Below the pieces are notes generated by a model that had not been told where the DNA came from, searched no databases, and saw only the letters and a program-made list of their open reading frames with translations. Shown here one piece after another: positions 17,601-24,275 of a stretch of 64,000 bases of DNA (position 1 is the stretch's first letter; each line of letters starts with the position of its first letter). This DNA comes from Pseudoflavonifractor sp. 524-17 (GTDB taxonomy: Bacteria; Bacillota; Clostridia; Oscillospirales; Oscillospiraceae). The stretch covers positions 1-64,000 of the forward strand of contig NZ_QWEK01000018.1 of NCBI RefSeq assembly GCF_009935845.1, written 5' to 3'. The position numbers and the translations under genes were made by a program.

Positions 17601-18587
17601 CATGGCCCGGGGATAGCCCCGTCCGGCGGCCTTGCGGTACCACTCCACCGCCTGCGCCGCGTCCTGCTCCACGCCCTCGCCCATCTCATAGCACCAGGCC
17701 AAGCTGCACTGCCCCCGGGGATCTCCCCGCTCGGCGGCGGACCGGTACCACCGGGCGGCTTCCGCCATGTCCTCGGCTACTCCGCTGCCGTTCTCGCAGC
17801 ACCAGGCGTAATTCCCCATAGCCCGGACGTCTCCGGCCTGCGCGGCCTGAAGATAATAGGCTGCGGCCTGCTCCATATCCGGCTCCACGCCGATCCCCGC
17901 CTCATAGCACACCCCCAGGCAGCACAGGCCGTCGGGATAGCCCTGCTCCGCGGACCGGCGGTACCAGCGCACCGCGGCGGCGGGATCCTGCTCCACCCCC
18001 TCGCCGAACTCATAGCGGCGGCCCAGCTCCGACTGCCCCCCGGGGTCCCCCTGGAAGGCGGCGGCCTTCAGCCACTCCAGACCGGCGGCGGTATCCTGCT
18101 CCACACCGATCCCCCGCTCATAGCAATGCGCCAGCAGAATCTGGGCCCGGGGGAAGGTCTCCTCCGCCGCCTTGCGGTACCACTCCACCGCCCGGGCCGG
18201 GTCGGGGGCGGTGCCGATGCCGTGCTCAAGACAGAAGCCCAGATTGCACATGGCAGGCACGTAGTCCAGCAGAGCGGCCTGCTCGTACAGCCACACCGCC
18301 TGACGGGGGTCGGCCTCAATGCCCACCCCGTTTTCCATGCACCACCCCAGGTTGCTGATGGCGCAGGCGTCCCCCATGCCGGCGGCAATGCGGAAGCACT
18401 GAAGCGCCCGCTTTTCGTTTTGGTTCTCCCCCTCGGTCCACCAGCCGCCTAAAATGGTCCAGTCCCGGCTGGTCAGCTCCGAGTCCTCCACCGCTTCCAT
18501 GGTAAGCCCGCACTCAGGGCAGCACTCGGGCCGGTCCTCCTGCTCCATAACGCAGAAACAGTCTGAATTGGTACAGCGATAGATCAT
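14616..18587 (-). CDS. Giant Sel1-like repeat protein with N-terminal zinc-ribbon-like domain
   Basis: 1323 residues. The N-terminus (1-40) has paired cysteines (CTNSDCFC, then CCPECG) that look like a zinc ribbon. From about 62 to 1286 there are about 34 consecutive Sel1/TPR-like repeats of 36 residues (two are 37). Each reads roughly A-WYRKAA-G, then AM-NLG-CYE-G-GVEQD. They should stack into a right-handed alpha-solenoid used for protein binding. A short acidic and Leu-rich tail closes it. No signal peptide or membrane helix is seen, so it is probably cytosolic. Blocks of 3-5 repeats recur (for instance IGWLYEKG repeats 20, 24 and 29), pointing to growth by segmental duplication. The long open frame on the opposite strand is a compositional shadow. 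Confidence 0.95.
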   Translation of the reverse strand: MIYRCTNSDCFCVMEQEDRPECCPECGLTMEAVEDSELTSRDWTILGGWWTEGENQNEKRALQCFRIAAGMGDACAISNLGWCMENGVGIEADPRQAVWLYEQAALLDYVPAMCNLGFCLEHGIGTAPDPARAVEWYRKAAEETFPRAQILLAHCYERGIGVEQDTAAGLEWLKAAAFQGDPGGQSELGRRYEFGEGVEQDPAAAVRWYRRSAEQGYPDGLCCLGVCYEAGIGVEPDMEQAAAYYLQAAQAGDVRAMGNYAWCCENGSGVAEDMAEAARWYRSAAERGDPRGQCSLAWCYEMGEGVEQDAAQAVEWYRKAAGRGYPRAMTNLGVCLERGDGVEKDMEQAVELYREAAQRGYAPAMCNLGFCYSVGSGVEQDPAQAVEWYAKAAEQNYPRAMRELGLCYETGEGVEEDKERAAALYRAAAEAGDAPAQCNLAWCYEFGAGVEQDMEQAVAWYRRAADQDFPRAMTNLGVCLENGRGTEKDPAQAMALYLRAAQRGYGRAMCYVGINYYYGDCGVEEDSETAVSWFRRAEESDYPEGAYWLGLCLWNGKGVPEDRAAAVEHFQTAAKFNVTRAGFYLGLSAERGWGREQDDQEAVRWYLWAAERGERLSQYNLGWMYSKGRGVERDEAQAVHWFRQAAEQGDADAMCSLGLRYERGEGVKKDLKRAAVWYQRAAELGNQDAMCNLGWCYDVGGGVRRSQKKAAEWYQKAADLGLPRAQYNLARSYELGEGVKRDYAAAMAWYRKAADQGHPDAKSCIGWLYEKGLGVEQDWEQAAHWYRQGAEAGDCWAMGNLAWCYENGKGVPQDYAKALELYQKGVDQGGDARCLRGLGWMYDNGEGVEQDQAKAAELYRQSAQRGDRMAMNNLGHCYSDGEGVEQDYAAALTWFQRAAEKGHAAAMCSVGWLYEKGLGVQQDWEEAVRWYERSAKAGNPTAMGNLGWCHANGKGTPQDYAKALLWYRRGAEAGSSRCMDAIGTLYRRGDGVRQDYAAAMRWYRKAADQGDASGMCNIGYLYDKGYGVKQDYAASAQWYRKAAEAGSRVAMNNLGHAYSDGEGVDRNYATAMTWFRKAADAGYNPALGSIGWLYEKGRGVPQSWEKAARWYRKAAAAGVAFAMCNLAWCYEKGKGVEQDYALAAEWYRKGADAGSLRGMNDLAELYRAGRGVPQDYAKALELYQKAADQEDDTATYNLGECYERGQGVAVDLAKALSYYQKADTLGDISASCALGRFYEGGIQVPANPAKAVEYFQRAAQEGDAEGMYRLALCYAEGRVVEADPARALRLCQEALDSDDLEDEEDAALRQQLEGLLQRLRAQG

Positions 18588-18642
18588 AACAGGTTCTGCC
18601 CCTCTCTTATCAGCACTCTATCATTTCGCTTCGTAATTTATT

Positions 18643-18671
18643 ATTGTATCACGCTTCCCCCGCCATTGCAA
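18643..18671 (-). promoter_or_regulatory. Sigma-A promoter for the Sel1-repeat gene
   Basis: On the minus strand TTGCAA, 17 bases and TACAAT lie about 55 bases upstream of the Sel1 gene ATG. Confidence 0.6.
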
Positions 18672-18817
18672 GGCGGCCGCCCCCGTCCTTCGCGGGGCGG
18701 CTTTTCCGTCAAAAACCGCCCTTCTTTGAAAATTTTCCTTGTAAACCGCCCCGTTCTCCCCTATAATATGAAAAATAATTGGAATTTGTACTGCGCATCC
18801 CAAATCTGGAGGACAAC

Positions 18818-19183
18818 ATGAAGATTGAATCGCTGAACGAGAACAATACCGGTATTGCCCTTGTCACCGGCGGGGAAAAAATCATCACAGACGCCGCCTC
18901 CGCGCTGGATCTGGCAATGACCGTTCGATATGAGACCGGCGCAGACAAAATCGCCCTTGACAAAGCGATCCTCGCGGAAGATTTTTTCGTGCTCAGCACA
19001 GGGCTGGCCGGGGAGATTTTGCAGAAATTCATCAATTACCGCATCAAAGCCGCCATCTGGGGGGACTACTCCCACTACACCAGCAAGCCGCTGAGGGATT
19101 TTATCTATGAGTCAAACCACGGCAAAGACTTCTTCTTTGTCGCCACAAAAGAAGAGGCCATCCAGCGGCTGGCCCGGACCTGA
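18818..19183 (+). CDS. DUF4180-domain protein
   Basis: 121 residues, the size of a stand-alone DUF4180 domain. Recognisable features are GIALVTGGEKIITDAASALDL near the start, an LDKAILAEDFFVLSTGLAGEILQKF-like core (a helix after the DFF turn), and AIWGDYSHYTSKPLRDFIYESN, the family's most conserved block. Its function is unknown; it is sometimes found near transcription regulators. It has no signal or membrane segment. ATG 18818 is chosen because CTGGAGGACAAC precedes it; the longer frame adds residues without a ribosome site. A TATAAT-like box lies near 18763. Confidence 0.85.
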   Translation: MKIESLNENNTGIALVTGGEKIITDAASALDLAMTVRYETGADKIALDKAILAEDFFVLSTGLAGEILQKFINYRIKAAIWGDYSHYTSKPLRDFIYESNHGKDFFFVATKEEAIQRLART

Positions 19184-19232
19184 TCCGTCCCGGTATGAAT
19201 TTCAATTATTGGATAGGGCCGCGGTTGAGAAA

Positions 19233-19260
19233 AGCCCCGCACCATTTCTGGTGCGGGGCT
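19233..19260 (-). terminator. Terminator of rpsU, possibly shared with DUF4180 gene
   Basis: A perfect 11-bp stem (AGCCCCGCACC / GGTGCGGGGCT) with a 6-nt loop is followed by TTTTCTC on the minus strand. It lies between two convergent genes and could act in both directions. Confidence 0.85.
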
Positions 19261-19268
19261 CGGCCTGC

Positions 19269-19451
19269 TTAATAAAACTTCTTGCGGTTCTTACGGGCAG
19301 CCTCAGACTTCTTGCGGCGCTTGACGCTCGGGCTCTCGTAGTGCTCACGCTTGCGCACTTCGGCCAGGACGCCCGACTTCGCACAGCTGCGCTTGAAACG
19401 CTTCAGCGCGTTCTCCAGAGACTCGCCATCCTTAACGCGGACTTCCGACAT
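19269..19451 (-). CDS. rpsU: 30S ribosomal protein S21
   Basis: 60 residues, full length. The N-terminus [19 protein letters not shown] and the basic helices through [18 protein letters not shown] are the standard S21 sequence. S21 binds near the 3' end of 16S rRNA in the small subunit and assists initiation. Start is supported by GGAGGGAGGGGAAATCA before ATG. It has its own consensus promoter and terminator, so it is a single-gene unit here. Confidence 0.98.
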   Translation of the reverse strand: MSEVRVKDGESLENALKRFKRSCAKSGVLAEVRKREHYESPSVKRRKKSEAARKNRKKFY

Positions 19452-19529
19452 TGATTTCCCCTCCCTCCGAAGCGGCGGTCACGCCGCCAAAGGGCCACAT
19501 ACTGATAGTTATGGCTTTAACAGTAATAT

Positions 19530-19558
19530 ATTATATGCAATCCGCTCATACTTGTCAA
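19530..19558 (-). promoter_or_regulatory. Consensus sigma-A promoter of rpsU
   Basis: On the minus strand TTGACA and TATAAT match consensus exactly with a 17-base spacer. The leader contains a small GGCGG/CCGCC hairpin before the ribosome site. Confidence 0.88.
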
Positions 19559-19589
19559 GATGGATTTTTCCCACATTTGGGAAACGCAT

Positions 19590-19997
19590 TCAATATTCCC
19601 GGAAAAACTCAATATCCTCTCCGGCGGGGCCTTTGCAGAACGCGATGCGGATGGGGTAATCCGGCCCCAGCGATTTGTCCGCCGGCTCCACAAAGACGGT
19701 CTGCCCCGCCGCTTTTGCCAGCGCGGCCATCCGGTCCACATCCTCCACCTGAAGGGCCAGATGAGGGAAACGGCCCTTCTCCGCCGCCGGTGCGCCGTTG
19801 GCCATAATCTCCAGAAGGCAGCCGCCCAGATCCAGCATACAGCTCCGGTTCTCTCCCGCGCCCCAGGCCCGGACTTGGGCAAAGCCCAGCACCTGGGTGT
19901 AGAAGCGGACGGCCTCCTCAAAGGCCGCCTCGCCCCCGGTTTTCAGGCAGATGTGGTGTACGCCCTTTATCCCGTTCTTCCGCTGCCTTTCCGTCAT
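19590..19997 (-). CDS. VOC (glyoxalase/bleomycin-resistance) family protein
   Basis: 135 residues from the ATG reading MTERQRKNGIKGVHHICLK, preceded by GGAGGGGGAG. It has two beta-alpha-beta-beta-beta modules. The metal-ligand pattern is visible: VHHICLK (His), LLEIMANG (Glu), FPHLALQVEDVDRM (His) and GEDIEFFREY (Glu). This fits a glyoxalase I or related vicinal-oxygen-chelate enzyme. The substrate cannot be assigned. It lies just downstream of leuS and may be co-transcribed; the gap is 37 bases. Confidence 0.85.
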   Translation of the reverse strand: MTERQRKNGIKGVHHICLKTGGEAAFEEAVRFYTQVLGFAQVRAWGAGENRSCMLDLGGCLLEIMANGAPAAEKGRFPHLALQVEDVDRMAALAKAAGQTVFVEPADKSLGPDYPIRIAFCKGPAGEDIEFFREY

Positions 19998-20034
19998 AAA
20001 CGCGCTCCCCCTCCGCTGCCTCAAATCATGTGGC

Positions 20035-22470
20035 TTACTTCTTAAAGATCAGGTTGACCAGCTTGTTTTTCACCAGAATGGTCTTGAAGAGCTTGAGCCC
20101 CTCGGCGGCCTTGGCCACCTTGTCCAGCTTCATGGCCTCGGCCACGATGGTCTCCTCGCTGCTGTCCATGGGGACCACCACGGTGCCCTTCAGCTTGCCC
20201 GCCACCTGGACGGCGATGGTCACCTCGCTGGCCACGGTCTTGCTCTCGTCGTAGGCGGGCCACGCCTGCCGGCAGGCCATGCCCCGCTCCTTGGCGAAGC
20301 CCAGGCGCTCCCACAGCTCCTCCGCCATATGGGGGGCGAAGGGGGAGAGCATCAGCAGCAGGGCGCCCATGTCCCCCTTGGAGCAGCCGTTGGCGTAGAA
20401 GTCGTTGACCAGGGCCATCAGCGCGGCAATGGCGGTGTTGAACTTCATGGCCTCGATGTCGGCGGACACCTTTTTAATGGCCTTGTGGACGGCGCTCTCG
20501 TTGGCGGCGGTGTAGTCCAAACCGCCGGCGCAGCTCTCTGCCAAGTTCCACACCCGGTCCAGGAAGCGCTTGCAGCCCTTAACGGCGTTGTCGCTCCAGG
20601 CGGCGGCCTTCTCAAAGTCGCCGATGAACATAATATACAGCCGCATGGTGTCCGCGCCGTACTGGGCCACCACGTCGTTTGGATTGATGACGTTGCCCCG
20701 GCTCTTGGACATCTTCTCCCCGCCCTCGCCCAGGATCATGCCGTGGCTGGTCCGCTTCTGATAGGGCTCCTTGGTGGGCACCACGCCGATGTCGTAGAGG
20801 AATTTATGCCAGAAGCGGGAGTAGAGCAGGTGGAGGGTGGTGTGCTCCATGCCGCCGTTGTACCAGTCCACCGGGGACCAGTAGTCCAGCGCCTCCTTGG
20901 AGGCCAGCGCCTTGTGGTTGTGGGGGTCCATATAGCGCAGGAAGTACCAGGAGGACCCCGCCCACTGGGGCATGGTGTCGGTCTCCCGCTTGGCGGGGCC
21001 GCCGCAGCAGGGACAGGTGGTGTTCACCCAGTCCGTCATCTTGGACAGGGGGGACTCGCCGTCGTCGGTGGGCTCATAGGAGTCCACATCCGGCAGCAGC
21101 AGGGGCAGGTCCGCCTCCGCCATGGGCTGCCAGCCGCACGTTTCGCAGTACACCATGGGGATGGGCTCCCCCCAGTACCGCTGGCGGGAGAACACCCAGT
21201 CACGCAGCTTATAGTTGACCTTGGCCTTGCCGATGCCCTTCTCCTCCAGCCATTGGGTGATGACGGGAATGGCGTCCTTCACGGTCAGGCCGTCCAAAAA
21301 GTCGGAGTTGACCAGAATCCCAGTCTCGTCCTTGGCGGTAAAGGCCGCTTTCTGCACATCCTCCCCGCCGGAGACCACCTCAATAATCTCACAGCCGAAT
21401 TTTTTGGCGAACTCCCAATCCCGCTCGTCGTGGGCGGGCACCGCCATAATGGCGCCGGTGCCGTAGGTAGACAGCACGTAGTCTGAGATAAAGATGGGGA
21501 TTTCCCGGCCGTTCACCGGGTTGACGCCCCTCACGCCGCCCAGCTCCACGCCGGTCTTCTCCTTGTTGAGCTCGGTGCGCTCCAGGTCGGATTTGGACGC
21601 GGCGGCGGCCTGGTAGTCCTTCACCGCCTGGATGTTTTTCACCAGGCCCTGTTCCATCCAGCGCCTCACCAGCTCGTGCTCCGGAGACAGCACCATGTAA
21701 GTGGCGCCGAAGAGGGTATCCGGCCGGGTGGTGAAGACCACAATATCGTCCCCGGTGGTGGCCTTGAAGACCACCTCCGCCCCGGTGGAGCGGCCGATCC
21801 AGTTCTTCTGCTGGATCTTCACCCGCTCGATGAAGTCCAGATCGTCCAGGTCGTCGATGAGCCGCTGGGCGTACTCGGTGATCTTCAGCATCCACTGGCT
21901 CTTCTCCTTGCGGATGACCGGGGCGCCGCACCGCTCGCACACGCCCTCCACCACTTCCTCGTTGGCCAGCACGCACTTGCAGGAGGTACACCAGTTCACC
22001 GGCATGGTGGCCTTGTAGGCCAGGCCCTTTTTCCACAGCTGGAGGAAGATCCACTGGGTCCACTTGTAGTAATTGGGGTCGGTGGTGTTGACCTCCCGAT
22101 CCCAGTCGAAGGAGTAGCCCAGCATTTGCAGCTGGCCCCGGAAATTCTCAATATTGTCGTGGGTCACCTTGGCGGGGTGGATGTGATTTTTAATGGCGTA
22201 GTTCTCCGTGGGCAGGCCAAAGGCGTCGTACCCCATGGGGAAGAGCACATTATAACCGTCCATGCGGCGCTTGCGGGCCACCACGTCCATGGCTGTATAG
22301 GGCCGGGCATGTCCCACGTGCAGGCCCTGGCCGGAGGGGTAGGGGAACTCCACCAGGGCGTAAAACTTGGGCTTGCCGCTCCCCTCCTCCGTCTTATAAG
22401 CGCCGCTGTCCAGCCATTTTTTCTGCCACTTGGGTTCGATGGATGCGAAATCGTACTTCAACGCTATCAC
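20035..22470 (-). CDS. leuS: Leucyl-tRNA synthetase
   Basis: 811 residues, full length for bacterial LeuRS. HIGH motif: [17 protein letters not shown] (about 43-59). The CP1 editing domain includes [17 protein letters not shown] zinc-type Cys cluster is visible ([21 protein letters not shown], given here as two CxxC-like pairs). KMSKS motif: [12 protein letters not shown]-terminal anticodon-binding domain follows. It charges tRNA-Leu in the cytoplasm. Start is GTG (MIALKYDF) with a modest AAGAGAG site; a TTG three codons later is an alternative. The leader is only about 70 bases, and no T-box specifier or antiterminator was found. Confidence 0.97.
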   Translation of the reverse strand: MIALKYDFASIEPKWQKKWLDSGAYKTEEGSGKPKFYALVEFPYPSGQGLHVGHARPYTAMDVVARKRRMDGYNVLFPMGYDAFGLPTENYAIKNHIHPAKVTHDNIENFRGQLQMLGYSFDWDREVNTTDPNYYKWTQWIFLQLWKKGLAYKATMPVNWCTSCKCVLANEEVVEGVCERCGAPVIRKEKSQWMLKITEYAQRLIDDLDDLDFIERVKIQQKNWIGRSTGAEVVFKATTGDDIVVFTTRPDTLFGATYMVLSPEHELVRRWMEQGLVKNIQAVKDYQAAAASKSDLERTELNKEKTGVELGGVRGVNPVNGREIPIFISDYVLSTYGTGAIMAVPAHDERDWEFAKKFGCEIIEVVSGGEDVQKAAFTAKDETGILVNSDFLDGLTVKDAIPVITQWLEEKGIGKAKVNYKLRDWVFSRQRYWGEPIPMVYCETCGWQPMAEADLPLLLPDVDSYEPTDDGESPLSKMTDWVNTTCPCCGGPAKRETDTMPQWAGSSWYFLRYMDPHNHKALASKEALDYWSPVDWYNGGMEHTTLHLLYSRFWHKFLYDIGVVPTKEPYQKRTSHGMILGEGGEKMSKSRGNVINPNDVVAQYGADTMRLYIMFIGDFEKAAAWSDNAVKGCKRFLDRVWNLAESCAGGLDYTAANESAVHKAIKKVSADIEAMKFNTAIAALMALVNDFYANGCSKGDMGALLLMLSPFAPHMAEELWERLGFAKERGMACRQAWPAYDESKTVASEVTIAVQVAGKLKGTVVVPMDSSEETIVAEAMKLDKVAKAAEGLKLFKTILVKNKLVNLIFKK

Positions 22471-22542
22471 GCTCTCTTAAAAATGATCAGTTCCGGCCGC
22501 TTCCGCCCCGCTTTGGGGCCGCTCCGGTGTTCAGCAGACCTC

Positions 22543-22571
22543 ATTATATCGAAAACAGCCGCCCAATGCAA
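22543..22571 (-). promoter_or_regulatory. Sigma-A promoter of leuS
   Basis: TTGCAT, 17 bases and TATAAT on the minus strand, with the start of transcription expected about 65 bases before the leuS start codon. Confidence 0.7.
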
Positions 22572-22631
22572 GCCGCGCGCCCCATAAATTCCAAAAAGCG
22601 CGTCCATTGGGCGGGATGTCCCCCCGCCAGG

Positions 22632-22976
22632 CTACCGCTCCAGCAGATATTGGGACATCTCCACCGGCCGGCCCAGGGCGTAGAGCAGCCGGAGCGCCGT
22701 CCGGAAGCCGTACAAGACCGCCGCGTCGCAGTTGGAGCAGGCATAGGCGCCAATCTCCTCCCACAGCCGTTCCACAGCCGCCTCGTCCGCCGAGCCGCTA
22801 AGGGCCGCCACACAGTTCTCCACGCCCCGCCTGGCCGACAGAATCATGGGGTCCCGCTGCTGAATCCGGCCCCACTCCTCCGTCCGATCCATACAGCCCA
22901 TCACGTCGTCGAGCAGGTCAAACCCATCGGTCAGCTTCAACCCCTCGAGTTCCGTTGCGATATTTTTCTTTGTCAT
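22632..22976 (-). CDS. Uncharacterised 114-residue protein (DUF6809-like), target gene of RHH cassette 1
   Basis: Reads MTKKNIATELEGLKLTDG, then a helical body with RDPMILSARRGVEN and a C-terminal YGFRTALRLLYALG. The YGFR-x-LRLL ending is reminiscent of the DUF6809 family of small helical proteins in Firmicute mobile elements; similarity is weak and from memory. All-helical, no signal or membrane segment, three Cys. Start is certain: AAGGAGG lies 8 bases before ATG. This ribosome site directly abuts the -35 box of the opposite-strand RNA promoter of cassette 1. It is the only cassette with an intact downstream ORF, so it may be what the repressor/RNA pair controls. Confidence 0.7.
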   Translation of the reverse strand: MTKKNIATELEGLKLTDGFDLLDDVMGCMDRTEEWGRIQQRDPMILSARRGVENCVAALSGSADEAAVERLWEEIGAYACSNCDAAVLYGFRTALRLLYALGRPVEMSQYLLER

Positions 22977-22989
22977 ATAAAATTCCTCC

Positions 22990-23018
22990 TTGAATTTCCC
23001 CAGGAGGAATGATAGAAT
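22990..23018 (+). promoter_or_regulatory. Promoter of counter-transcribed RNA A
   Basis: Plus-strand TTGAAT and TAGAAT with a 17-base spacer. The -10 box sits inside an imperfect dyad (AGGAGGAATGATA / TATCACTTCTCCT). The same box pair and spacing recur in three further modules. Confidence 0.65.
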
Positions 23019-23024
23019 AGATTT

Positions 23025-23135
23025 ATCACTTCTCCTTGTGCTTGGCCTCTGGGGCAATCCCCCATGGGCCCTGGGGTTGTGTCTGGGGCACCCGATTTGC
23101 TTGTCAGGCGGCGGGTGTCCCCCTTTACTTTTTTT
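23025..23135 (+). ncRNA. Predicted counter-transcribed RNA A (cassette 1)
   Basis: Predicted from the promoter at 22990-23018 and an intrinsic terminator: GGGGCACCCG (23085-23094) pairs with CGGGTGTCCCC (23112-23122), followed by TTTACTTTTTTT. The last part overlaps the RHH1 stop codon on the other strand, so the RNA is antisense to the RHH1 3' end and to the mRNA leader just before the ribosome site of the 114-residue gene. Expected length is about 110 nt. The ends are inferred, not observed. Confidence 0.55.
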
Positions 23136-23259
23136 CAAAATACTCGTTGCATACCATGCGTACCAGCCCGGCCATTGAGATTCCAAGCCGTTTCGCCTCA
23201 TCCTGTAGCTTCTGGTACAGGTCAGACGGTATTTTGATATTTAAGTTTTTGTCGTTCAT
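23125..23259 (-). CDS. CopG-like ribbon-helix-helix protein, cassette 1
   Basis: 44 residues: a beta strand NLNIKIPSDLYQKL, then QDEAKRLGISMAGLVRM and a short tail ending FEKK. This is the strand-helix-helix pattern and size of plasmid CopG (45 residues), a dimeric DNA-binding repressor. Start is supported by AAAAGGAGGGTAGT before ATG. The gene is too short for default ORF cut-offs. It lacks the MSPRTGRP N-terminal extension of the other three cassette proteins. Its stop codon lies in the T-run of terminator A of the opposing RNA. Autorepression is the likely role (inference from family and operator-like sequence upstream). Confidence 0.82.
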   Translation of the reverse strand: MNDKNLNIKIPSDLYQKLQDEAKRLGISMAGLVRMVCNEYFEKK

Positions 23260-23279
23260 ACTACCCTCCTTTTAGAGCT

Positions 23280-23308
23280 ATTTCACTGCAACTTTGCGAG
23301 GTAGTCAA
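23280..23308 (-). promoter_or_regulatory. Promoter of RHH cassette 1
   Basis: TTGACT, 17 bases and TGAAAT on the minus strand. The -35 box matches the TTGACT of the other cassettes; the -10 box is weak. GCAAAGTTGC, a 10-base near-palindrome, lies in the spacer. A TTG inside the -35 box could alternatively start a 15-codon ORF (MTTSQSCSEIALKGG) that ends in the RHH1 ribosome site. Confidence 0.5.
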
Positions 23309-23322
23309 TATGAAATTCCTCC

Positions 23323-23351
23323 TTGAAATTCCAAGGCGGGTCTGATAGAAT
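23323..23351 (+). promoter_or_regulatory. Promoter of counter-transcribed RNA B
   Basis: Plus-strand TTGAAA, 17 bases, TAGAAT. The -10 box is centred in a near-perfect dyad (CCAAGGCGG / CCGCCTTGG outer arms, TGATA / TATCA inner arms). Confidence 0.68.
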
Positions 23352-23357
23352 AGATTT

Positions 23358-23452
23358 ATCAAACCGCCTTGGTTTCTGCCTTGGCACCTTGGTTTGGTGA
23401 GATAAGGGTAGTCGCTTTCTTTAGACGGTGGGCGGCTACTCTTATTCTTTTT
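23358..23452 (+). ncRNA. Predicted counter-transcribed RNA B (cassette 2)
   Basis: Starts after the TTGAAA-17-TAGAAT promoter and ends at a terminator made of AAGGGTAGTCGC (23404-23415) and GCGGCTACTCTT (23432-23443), 12 bp with two wobbles, then ATTCTTTTT. The terminator loop contains CTTTCT, as in RNAs C and D. It overlaps the RHH2 stop codon. Expected length is about 95 nt; the ends are inferred. Confidence 0.6.
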
Positions 23453-23615
23453 GTGCCAAAAGCAGGTGTATCCCTCTACGGACTGCCTCGCCCCGTGTGA
23501 TTCCTTGCGTTTCGCAGTATTGACACAGCTTTTTTTCTGTTTCAGGGTCAATCCGGATGGTCAAGTTAATCCCTTTCGGGTTTTCTACTTTCGGCCTTCC
23601 AGTCCTTGGCGACAT
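23442..23615 (-). CDS. CopG-like ribbon-helix-helix protein, cassette 2
   Basis: 57 residues. N-terminal extension MSPRTGRPKVENPKG, then the DNA-contacting strand INLTIRID, helix 1 PETEKKLCQYCETQG and helix 2 ITRGEAVRRGIHLLLAQ. The extension and RHH core are shared with cassettes 3 and 4, while helix sequences differ, so these are diverged paralogues, not copies. Two Cys lie in helix 1. Start: GTGAGGTGATGGA before ATG. It has its own TTGACT promoter. Family members act as dimeric repressors at their own promoters or as antitoxins. No toxin-like partner follows; only an 8-codon ORF or non-coding leader separates units. Confidence 0.85.
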   Translation of the reverse strand: MSPRTGRPKVENPKGINLTIRIDPETEKKLCQYCETQGITRGEAVRRGIHLLLAQKE

Positions 23616-23644
23616 TCCATCACCTCACTTTTCGCCTTGCTTTT

Positions 23645-23674
23645 AATATACTTTACGAAAGGCAAAAAGTCAAT
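23645..23674 (-). promoter_or_regulatory. Promoter and likely operator of RHH cassette 2
   Basis: TTGACT, 18 bases and TATATT on the minus strand. Related arms TTTTGCCTT and AAGGCGAAAA flank the -10 box, a layout suited to binding by an RHH dimer pair and to self-repression. Confidence 0.62.
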
Positions 23675-23746
23675 CTATTTTTAAGTTAAAATTTGAACCA
23701 ATACCGGCTGTACGGTTTCCCGCTCGTATGCCAGTCTTGCAAATCC

Positions 23747-23773
23747 CTAAACTCTCTTCCGTTCCTCTGACAT
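23747..23773 (-). other. 8-codon ORF MSEERKRV behind module C ribosome site
   Basis: ATG stands 9-10 bases after AAGGAGAAATCCCCTT, a good ribosome-site position equivalent to that of the 114-residue gene, but the frame stops after eight codons. In another frame the following bases read FRDLQDWHTSGKPYSRYWFKF up to a stop, which suggests the worn 5' or 3' end of a former gene. It may be a leader peptide or a relic. Confidence 0.4.
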
Positions 23774-23787
23774 AAGGGGATTTCTCC

Positions 23788-23816
23788 TTGAAATTCCAAG
23801 GCGGGTCTGATAGAAT
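23788..23816 (+). promoter_or_regulatory. Promoter of counter-transcribed RNA C
   Basis: Plus-strand TTGAAA, 17 bases and TAGAAT, with the same dyad around the -10 box as module B except for changes in the arms. Confidence 0.66.
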
Positions 23817-23822
23817 AAATTT

Positions 23823-23893
23823 ATCAAACCACCTTGGTTTGGTGAACAGGGTGCTGGTGGGACTTTCTCGGGGTCGCCAGCACTCTATTTTTT
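23823..23893 (+). ncRNA. Predicted counter-transcribed RNA C (cassette 3)
   Basis: About 70 nt, ending at a terminator with GTGCTGG (23851-23857) and CCAGCAC (23877-23883) and a TCTATTTTTT run. The loop carries ACTTTCTCGG. It overlaps the RHH3 stop codon on the minus strand. Confidence 0.58.
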
Positions 23894-24064
23894 GTCCAGA
23901 CTGGCCTTTACCAACTGAATTCCTTTTTCGATCACACCGACGCGTGAGATTTCCAATGCATCTGCACATTCCTGTAAATCTTTTGCTGTCTGTTCTGTTA
24001 TGCGGATGTTCATTTTCACGCTTTTCGGATTTTCAATTGGGGGCCTCCCGGTTCTGGGCGACAT
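23885..24064 (-). CDS. CopG-like ribbon-helix-helix protein, cassette 3
   Basis: 59 residues from ATG with CGAGGAGGTGAACAG before it. N-terminal MSPRTGRPPIENPKS, then strand VKMNIRIT, helix 1 EQTAKDLQECADALE and helix 2 ISRVGVIEKGIQLVKASL. The longer upstream frame has no ribosome site. It has the same architecture as cassettes 2 and 4 but only the first 15 residues and the strand are closely alike. Predicted cytosolic dimeric DNA-binding protein, probably autorepressing its TTGACT promoter. Stop codon lies inside the terminator of the opposing RNA C. Confidence 0.87.
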   Translation of the reverse strand: MSPRTGRPPIENPKSVKMNIRITEQTAKDLQECADALEISRVGVIEKGIQLVKASLDKK

Positions 24065-24098
24065 CTGTTCACCTCCTCGATTTCTCGCCTCTGCAATT

Positions 24099-24127
24099 AT
24101 TATATTACCGCCTCTACAGAAAGTCAA
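24099..24127 (-). promoter_or_regulatory. Promoter of RHH cassette 3
   Basis: TTGACT, 17 bases and perfect TATAAT on the minus strand. The motif AGAGGCG occurs twice, once in the spacer and once just after the -10 box, a possible operator. Confidence 0.72.
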
Positions 24128-24200
24128 TCTATTTTTGGAAGAAAATTTGAACTAATACTGGCTGTACGGTTTCCCGCTCGTATGCCAGTCTTGCAAATCC

Positions 24201-24227
24201 CTAAACTCTCTTCCGTTCCTCTGACAT
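24201..24227 (-). other. 8-codon ORF MSEERKRV behind module D ribosome site
   Basis: Identical peptide to that at 23747-23773, with AAGGAGG 8 bases before ATG. Conservation of both the ribosome site and the peptide in two modules hints at a leader peptide, though recent duplication explains it equally well. Confidence 0.4.
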
Positions 24228-24240
24228 AGGGGATTCCTCC

Positions 24241-24269
24241 TTGAAATTCCGAGGCGGGTCTGATAGAAT
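24241..24269 (+). promoter_or_regulatory. Promoter of counter-transcribed RNA D
   Basis: Plus-strand TTGAAA, 17 bases and TAGAAT; fourth instance of the same promoter and dyad. Confidence 0.66.
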
Positions 24270-24275
24270 AGATTT

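Larger units (their letters stand above)
23667..23840. repeat. Direct repeat, copy 1 (cassette 2 upstream region)
   Basis: About 174 bases running from the TTGACT box of cassette 2 to the dyad of module C. It is nearly identical to 24120-24293. Conserved parts are the -35 box, a stretch that reads an 8-codon ORF, the ribosome site, the RNA promoter and the dyad. The RHH coding regions between copies are not similarly conserved. Confidence 0.85.

Noticed and set aside
14928-18452. A 1174-codon open frame antisense to the Sel1-repeat gene
   Set aside because: It mirrors the 36-residue repeats in a GC-rich codon frame and has no start signals or family features; it is a shadow.
22471-22543. A T-box leader for leuS
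   Set aside because: The leader is about 70 bases and no specifier loop or TGGN antiterminator bulge was found.
23261-23308. A 15-codon ORF (TTG start) between module B and RHH1
   Set aside because: Its start codon is part of the TTGACT -35 box aligned with the other cassettes; the promoter reading is simpler, although translational coupling remains possible.
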